Positions 59,431 through 64,000 of a DNA stretch of 64,000 nt are shown piece by piece. This DNA is from a virus. Numbering within the stretch: the stretch's first letter is position 1; each line of letters begins with the position of its first letter. The translations under genes were made by a program, and so were the position numbers. The notes under the pieces were generated by a model. The model did no database searches. It saw only the letters and a list, made by a program, of their open reading frames with translations, and had not been told where the DNA came from. Location of the stretch: the IMG/VR virus record IMGVR_UViG_3300032782_000006, positions 1 through 64,000 of that record. One strand, written 5' to 3'.

Positions 59431-60979
59431 AAGCTAATTTTAAAAATTGTTCATATAACGGATCAGAAGACTTGATTTTTACAGTATGAACTTTACCATC
59501 TTCTTTGATATCTACGGTAATTTCTTTATAAGTGAGTTTCCTGTATAGTTCCTCAAACGAAGTTCTACCATTCAAACAATCATCAATTTGTTCCGAACTT
59601 GCATGATCAGTTACATACTTCAGTTTTTTATATTGATCCTCAGTAATGTTCAATCCATTCTTAGAGACTTTAGGAATATCTTTTTTCTTTTCAGTGACCT
59701 CTGCTAACTTTTCTCTAAATTGAGTAATAAACTCATAAGACACATTCGCAATTTTAGCCAGTTCATAATTCACAAATTCTTCGCAACCTCGATGATATTC
59801 GGGCAACTTTGTCTTTTTGAGAATAGGTAATAGTTTTACAGCCAGTTCTGCTCTCTGGAGTTCGGTTAATTTTTTATGGCCAATCTCATTTTTAACTATC
59901 CAAATACATACATCTGCTCTGCTCGGAAACTGTTTCTCTACAAAAGTAAACGATTTATTCTCTTTTTTACAAATCTGATAATGTTCGATCCCATCAATTA
60001 TGATTTCATTAACTGCTCCATTGATAGGATCAACTTCTTTCCAAATTGTAAAAATATAATCGCAACCTCTAGACTTTATATCATCCGCTAACTCTAACGT
60101 CTCTTGGTTAGATAAGGGTACCCTAAATCTATCAAAGACTTTATCTATTATAAAATTTTTGGGGACTAAAGTAACTAATTCGAGTTCTACTCCTTTTGGA
60201 GTTTCTTTAGGAGTTTCAACCTCAGTTTTAGATTCGTTCCTCCAATCCTCGATCAGTTCTTCCAATGGCATTTTTTTGCATTCGCATTTACAATTTTTCA
60301 AATCGACTTCTTCCCAATCCCCTTTGAGTTTTTGCTGTTTCAGTACATTATGGAGTGTAGTAATCGCAACTTCTCCCTGTCTAGCTTTATTTACAATATT
60401 CTCAGGGACAAATTCCAAAATCTTTTTTACACGAGTAAGAGTGATATCAGACAACCCTACAATTTTAGAGATCTCTTTGTAAGAATTGATTTTTATAAAC
60501 TCTCTCTTTATCTTGTCCATTGCCTCTAGCCAATCCGCTTTTGCAATTAGATAATCTTGAGACTTTTCTTTCCCGTCTTTCTCAAGTTTAGTCATTTTGG
60601 TTTTTGCCAGTCTTTGTTTAGTAATCCAATCCTGGGCTTTCTGCTGTTCTTTTACAGCTTGTTTATGAAAAATAGGGTACAATTTCAGCGCGAGTTCGCA
60701 GTTTTGGAATGGAGTTAACTCATGGGTTTCCATGTAATTTTTTACAATCCAAATCATTGCGTTATTTCTCGACTGGAACGTCTTTTCTTTAGTCGGAGGA
60801 ATTATTCCTAATCTGGTACAAATCTCAAATCGTTTATGACCATCAACTACAATTCCCTTCCAAACGATCAATGGGTTTTTAATTCCATTGGAGCGGATGT
60901 CTTGCTCTAACGCTTTCATCTCATCATAAGAAACAGAAGGAAGTAATGCTTTAAACTCTTCATCAATTTTTAAATCCAT
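59417..60979 (-). CDS. Duplicated ParB-like protein (520 aa)
   Basis: Two ParB N-terminal (nuclease-fold) domains occur in tandem. The first is at residues 1-95, with 'NPLIVWKGIVVDGHKRFEIC' and 'FQSRNNAMIWIVKNYMETHE'. The second is at about 270-390, with 'NEIIIDGIEHYQICKKENKS' and 'FPSRADVCIWIVKNEIGHKK'. Each is followed by a helix-turn-helix region ('YKEISKIVGLSDITLTRVKK' and 'LAKIANVSYEFITQFREKL'). ParB proteins partition DNA; related ones act as nucleases or regulators. A single chain with both halves of the usual dimer is unusual. It overlaps the ribbon-helix-helix gene by 17 bp. Confidence 0.75.
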   Translation of the reverse strand: MDLKIDEEFKALLPSVSYDEMKALEQDIRSNGIKNPLIVWKGIVVDGHKRFEICTRLGIIPPTKEKTFQSRNNAMIWIVKNYMETHELTPFQNCELALKLYPIFHKQAVKEQQKAQDWITKQRLAKTKMTKLEKDGKEKSQDYLIAKADWLEAMDKIKREFIKINSYKEISKIVGLSDITLTRVKKILEFVPENIVNKARQGEVAITTLHNVLKQQKLKGDWEEVDLKNCKCECKKMPLEELIEDWRNESKTEVETPKETPKGVELELVTLVPKNFIIDKVFDRFRVPLSNQETLELADDIKSRGCDYIFTIWKEVDPINGAVNEIIIDGIEHYQICKKENKSFTFVEKQFPSRADVCIWIVKNEIGHKKLTELQRAELAVKLLPILKKTKLPEYHRGCEEFVNYELAKIANVSYEFITQFREKLAEVTEKKKDIPKVSKNGLNITEDQYKKLKYVTDHASSEQIDDCLNGRTSFEELYRKLTYKEITVDIKEDGKVHTVKIKSSDPLYEQFLKLACGVE

Positions 60980-61094
60980 CTAGAGCCCTCCTGATAACAT
61001 CATAGAGAGGTTCTCGATCATATAATTTTAAACCTACAATTCGTGAATGAAGTTCTGAGGGTATCGTAATTATCTTCTTATCAATAATTGCCAT
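60963..61094 (-). CDS. Ribbon-helix-helix protein (43 aa)
   Basis: It begins MAIIDKKIITIPSELHSRIV and has 'EPLYDVIRRALDGF', a classic ribbon-helix-helix. GGAG lies 13 nt before ATG. It opens the ParB operon and probably represses it. The helix 'REPLYDVIRRA' resembles the C-terminal repeat of the 62766 protein. Confidence 0.65.
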   Translation of the reverse strand: MAIIDKKIITIPSELHSRIVGLKLYDREPLYDVIRRALDGFKN

Positions 61095-61164
61095 GGTACT
61101 AAATCTCTCCTAAATTATACAGAGATCCTGATTACTTTATGCTTTATAAACTTATAGTATATTA

Positions 61165-61821
61165 TTACAGTAATAACCATTCTTGCCAGTTCTTGACGGC
61201 ATATTGGAAAACTAGAGATTTCATCGCATTACAACTTTCTGCTCGAGACCCATTGAAACAAATATGGATCCCGCGAGACTGTAAACTCCATAATGCTTCC
61301 CTCTTTGCAGCTTCATAATTTTTTATATGTCGTCTTCTATTCTTGCCTACTGGAGGGATATATCTCAAAAATTCGATTTGGCTTCCCTCTACAAATACAT
61401 AAAATTGTTGAAGTGTAGGGTCTCGTCTAAACCGGTCAATTTCTCGGTTGAATCTTTTATGATTCATTATCAAAGTGTTGTGAAAATCTCCCACTTCTTT
61501 TCGCTCAACTGCAAAAGCTAATTTCCTAGGTTCTTGTAACCCTTTAAATTTTATTGCAAAATGATAATCTCCTACTTGCGGCAACCCACTAACTTTTTTG
61601 GTAGGCATAGGAAGAGTTTCAAGTTCCAGTTCTTTTTGAGTGTACGGTTTTTGTTCGTTACCTGCTACATAAACCACAAAATCCCCAAACATTTTCACCA
61701 AATGTCTAACTTTAGTATTAAGTTTAGCCAACATTGGATCATCATCAAGATCAGGATTTAGATACTGTTTGATAATGTAGATATCTTTAACTAAATCATC
61801 TTGTGTAAGTGATGATGGTAT
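61165..61821 (-). CDS. ERCC4-type nuclease with probable ATA start
   Basis: 'QVGDYHFAI' and 'AFAVERKEVGDFHNTL' form the ERCC4 (XPF/Mus81) nuclease signature. 'NREIDRFRR' and a helical C-terminus follow. The first ATG is at 61734, but the same frame is open and acidic upstream ('PSSLTQDDLVKDIYIIKQYL'). ATA at 61819-61821 lies 8 nt after GGAG, and the TATA box TTATATATTA near 61855-61865 places the RNA start just before it. With ATA the protein has 218 residues. It would cut branched DNA in replication, recombination or packaging. Confidence 0.7.
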   Translation of the reverse strand: MPSSLTQDDLVKDIYIIKQYLNPDLDDDPMLAKLNTKVRHLVKMFGDFVVYVAGNEQKPYTQKELELETLPMPTKKVSGLPQVGDYHFAIKFKGLQEPRKLAFAVERKEVGDFHNTLIMNHKRFNREIDRFRRDPTLQQFYVFVEGSQIEFLRYIPPVGKNRRRHIKNYEAAKREALWSLQSRGIHICFNGSRAESCNAMKSLVFQYAVKNWQEWLLL

Positions 61822-61911
61822 ATTATCATCTCCAAAATGTATATCAAGTTAGATAATATATAACTATGTTATAAATTTTGGGATAAATTGTAAAAAAAAG
61901 AAAGAGATAAT

Positions 61912-62145
61912 TTATAATGTGAGTATTAACATTCCCGCTGCAAAAAATATGATTTGGGATACAAATAATACTACAGTTTTTACCACTGGATTATTTGTGA
62001 TAAACAACCCACAAAATATAAAATCTCCAATCAGCATAATTATTAAAATTATCGGCACTTTCAAATCCGAGGGAATCGCTGATAATCTGTTCACACCTTT
62101 GCATTTTTTAAATGGTTGATTTTCGGTCTCATGTGGCAAAATCAC
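61912..62145 (-). CDS. Small two-helix membrane protein (77 aa)
   Basis: GTG start overlapping the end of the preceding gene; TTG three codons in is an alternative with better spacing. Hydrophobic segments 'VPIILIIMLIGDFIFCGLFI' and 'VVLFVSQIIFFAAGMLILTL' follow a polar N-terminus. It may be a membrane anchor, but there is no homology that I recognise. Confidence 0.55.
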   Translation of the reverse strand: MILPHETENQPFKKCKGVNRLSAIPSDLKVPIILIIMLIGDFIFCGLFITNNPVVKTVVLFVSQIIFFAAGMLILTL

Positions 62146-62759
62146 ATCTCCAACAATTTTAGTATCCCATCCTCATCTGATAATCTGAGATGTGCAGAGC
62201 CTACAAAATGGTGGTAATCCCCCCACTGATACCCTAGGGTTCGTGCCAACCAAACTTGAAAATCACAAAATCCCTTACAGTCCGTCATGAATGCAATAAA
62301 CATCTCATTACTTCGGAAAATTGTTGTGAGCTCAAGTACCTCGTCACGTATCAAAATATTTATACCAGTACAACATGGAATCTCTTTCTTGCTCCCCACA
62401 TTTTTAGGGTGGAACACTGGTAAATAAGCCCTTCTGGTATTAGGATTTTGCCTAAGTAGTCTAATTACTTTCGGAAGTGCGTCTTCTTCCCTTATTTGCC
62501 ATCCATATGAGTAATCGAACGCATCTGCTTTTTCTTTTGCTGTTTTCTCGGTGATCAATCCTTTTGCAAAATCTCTATCTAAAACTTCAGTAAGTCCTTT
62601 TTCAGCACTCTGCCGATTTTTCCCGGTCAAATGAAGTAAAAGGTTCTTTACCTCTAACGTTTTTTCTTCTCTTTGATCCTCGACCAATTCCCCATTTTTA
62701 TAAATATACTCTACAACTTTTCGTCTAATGTTTGCTATAGAGTTTCCATAAAATTCCAT
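62142..62759 (-). CDS. Thymidylate-synthase-fold enzyme, probable dCMP hydroxymethylase
   Basis: The 205-residue protein aligns without gaps to the thymidylate synthase core: Cys129 in 'IPCCTG' (nucleophile), Arg149-Ser150 (phosphate), Glu152, Asp160 and His190 in 'SAHL'. Cys to position 160 is 31 residues, as from Cys146 to Asn177 in E. coli ThyA. That Asn is Asp here, as in T4 dCMP hydroxymethylase (Cys148, Asp179). Asp at this place favours dCMP over dUMP. The pyrimidine-ring His after Cys is replaced by Cys130, and Tyr209 by Arg192. Length is short, as in archaeal members. GAGGAG precedes ATG. It may supply modified cytosine for viral DNA. Confidence 0.75.
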   Translation of the reverse strand: MEFYGNSIANIRRKVVEYIYKNGELVEDQREEKTLEVKNLLLHLTGKNRQSAEKGLTEVLDRDFAKGLITEKTAKEKADAFDYSYGWQIREEDALPKVIRLLRQNPNTRRAYLPVFHPKNVGSKKEIPCCTGINILIRDEVLELTTIFRSNEMFIAFMTDCKGFCDFQVWLARTLGYQWGDYHHFVGSAHLRLSDEDGILKLLEM

Positions 62760-62765
62760 GACTCC

Positions 62766-63350
62766 TCAATTTTCAAAATTACTAAATATTCTCCAGAGGA
62801 CGCAATATAAAGGTTCTTTCCACTCCAGTTTTAATTCAATTATTTTTTGGTAAACATCCATTGGGAGAATTATATTTTTTCTATGGCTAAAGTCCCCATT
62901 TTGTTGTATAATACTTTTAATTGAGGATGCATATAGCCGATATGGAATAGTAGGGATAGAGTCTGGAGAATAATCTTGAGATTCTGGAGTATGGTATAAA
63001 TCCCAATAATCTAACAGAGTAGCTAATTTATTATTCATCGAAAGTTCATGAGGAGCTAATCGACTAATTCTAAATCCAGTCCATTCTTTTAAAGAAACTA
63101 TATAGCTATCATATAATCTATATTTACTAGGTGGTAAAATATCAGTTTGTTGCAATATTTCGGTAAGTTCATCTTGTTTATTTTCACAAAACTCTAGTAA
63201 AATATGCAATTTTTCTTCAAAAGATATTTCGTCTGACGATATATTTTCTACTCTATCTACAATGTTAGATGTCAATCGTAAATCTATTTCAACCTCTCTA
63301 GAATTTCGTTTATACTCTGTCATATACTTCCATTTCTGTTTTAGATTCAT
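62766..63350 (-). CDS. Protein with possible triple ribbon-helix-helix repeats (194 aa)
   Basis: Three stretches share the strand-helix-helix pattern: 'EVEIDLRLTSNIVDRVENI' with 'EEKLHILLEF'; 'FRISRLAPHELSMNNKLATL' with 'LDYWDLY'; and 'NIILPMDVYQKIIELKLEWK' with 'EPLYCVLWRIF'. The last resembles the 43-residue regulator at 60963. ATG follows GGTGATTTG. A single chain with several DNA-binding repeats may act as repressor or DNA-organising protein. Confidence 0.6.
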   Translation of the reverse strand: MNLKQKWKYMTEYKRNSREVEIDLRLTSNIVDRVENISSDEISFEEKLHILLEFCENKQDELTEILQQTDILPPSKYRLYDSYIVSLKEWTGFRISRLAPHELSMNNKLATLLDYWDLYHTPESQDYSPDSIPTIPYRLYASSIKSIIQQNGDFSHRKNIILPMDVYQKIIELKLEWKEPLYCVLWRIFSNFEN

Positions 63351-63430
63351 CAAATCACCTTTTCTCCAATCCATTTACAAACCGTTAATAAAAACGCGAT
63401 GAATACTATTGATGTAAATATTAGATACAA
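63350..63430 (-). CDS. 26-residue membrane peptide
   Basis: The frame begins at TTG and reads MYLIFTSIVFIAFLLTVCKW, a single membrane helix. GGAGGAGGTGG lies 5 nt upstream, and the stop overlaps the next start (ATGA). The strong site is the main support. Confidence 0.45.
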   Translation of the reverse strand: MYLIFTSIVFIAFLLTVCKWIGEKVI

Positions 63431-63452
63431 CTCTTCCACCTCCTCCAAATAT

Positions 63453-63632
63453 TTAATAATCCCCTTTCTTGAAATAAATTTGACGATGTCCAGCATCCCA
63501 AAAATCAAGTACTTCGTTCACGACATCGTCATACGTAGACCCCATAGTTCCAATTTCTTTTAAACGTTTTTGAGTTGTCATATGTAGTTGTACAGTCGTA
63601 GGTTTTTTTTCAGCTATTGTTGTCTTCTCCAT
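63453..63632 (-). CDS. Ribbon-helix-helix regulator (59 aa)
   Basis: It contains 'PTTVQLHMTTQKRLKEIGTM' and 'TYDDVVNEVLDFW', a ribbon-helix-helix of the antitoxin type. TATA TTTATATA lies at 63655-63662 on the minus strand. First gene of the right-hand minus-strand operon. Confidence 0.65.
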   Translation of the reverse strand: MEKTTIAEKKPTTVQLHMTTQKRLKEIGTMGSTYDDVVNEVLDFWDAGHRQIYFKKGDY

Positions 63633-63806
63633 GAAATTATAGATGGAGTTCCTCTTATATAAAGGTTACATAATTTATAGAATTTACAGCAATTGTGAAT
63701 ATTGTAGCCAAAATATATTTTAAAAGAGTAAAAGTCTTAAAGGGTGGGAACGTAATCCTCATTTAACTATTTCTAAAAACAGTTATATAGTAAACGGTGA
63801 TCTAAT

Positions 63807-64000
63807 TTGGATGGAAAAGACGGAAAAAACCTTAAACAATGGTTTGAAGAGAATCAACTGAAGTTAGATAATGGAGAATATAAGGAAGAATCGGGGATTC
63901 TTACTTTTACAAATCCTGATGGAACTATTACAGAAGTAAGTAAAGAACAATGGCCATATACTAGGGTCATACCTTGTAAACAAGTTTTACAAACTCCATT
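63807..64000 (+). CDS. Partial hypothetical protein, cut by window edge
   Basis: TTG start 4 nt after GGTGATC. The frame reads 'DGKDGKNLKQWFEENQLKLD' then 'TFTNPDGTITEVSKEQWPYT' and runs off the window. TATA TTATATAG lies near 63783. A 16-codon ATG frame in another phase was rejected. No family can be named from 64 residues; divergent placement suggests a second early operon. Confidence 0.55.
   Translation, partial: MDGKDGKNLKQWFEENQLKLDNGEYKEESGILTFTNPDGTITEVSKEQWPYTRVIPCKQVLQTP

Noticed and set aside
1-64000. CRISPR array, rRNA, integrase or insertion sequence
   Set aside because: No regularly spaced repeats, rRNA stretches, tyrosine recombinase or transposase motifs were seen.

Overview
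The window is most of the genome of an archaeal tailed virus (siphovirus type) or provirus, and a methanogen of the Methanosarcinales is the likeliest host. Almost every unit has an archaeal TTTATATA-type TATA box about 25 nt before the expected RNA start. Genes use GGAG or GGTGA ribosome-binding sites. The thymidylate-synthase-fold enzyme carries the RSNE motif that I associate with archaeal members. No rRNA, tRNA or CRISPR array is visible. The host assignment is inference.

Layout, with most genes on the minus strand and therefore read right to left. (1) 51,419-49,616: small and large terminase. (2) 38,590-32,100: portal, basic and membrane miniproteins, a beta-helix depolymerase-like protein and a holin-like peptide. 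(3) 32,100-27,910: protease/scaffold, decoration protein, major capsid and small surface proteins. (4) 27,909-17,719: two giant Ser/Gly repeat adhesins. (5) 17,722-13,869: BppU-like protein, head-tail connectors, tail tube and the chaperone pair. (6) 13,853 to the left edge: one uninterrupted tape-measure frame of at least 4,617 codons. It ends in alternating hydrophobic Gly/Met/Leu blocks and His/Arg/Gly blocks and is cut by the window edge.

Between portal and terminase (39-49 kb) lies an accessory region. It holds a metallophosphoesterase, a papain-like protease, a secreted Gly/Pro-rich protein, unknown proteins and several gene-free stretches rich in stem-loops. From 51.5 to 58.7 kb there are about 18 small, mostly acidic proteins. 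From 58.8 to 64 kb there is a regulatory and DNA-metabolism module: winged helix, zinc ribbons, a duplicated ParB-like protein, ribbon-helix-helix proteins, an ERCC4-type nuclease and a predicted dCMP hydroxymethylase.

The items most worth a second look are these. A plus-strand gene-free RNA candidate at 49,303-49,442 has four hairpins and a loop-stem pseudoknot, behind one member of a promoter family found about twelve times. The tape-measure protein has a block-copolymer-like C-terminal third. Four genes appear to start at ATA or ATT behind well-placed ribosome-binding sites. The thymidylate-synthase homologue has the Asn-to-Asp change diagnostic of dCMP hydroxymethylases. A winged-helix repressor has two 17-bp palindromic operators. 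A G5 run at the start of the beta-helix gene shifts its frame.
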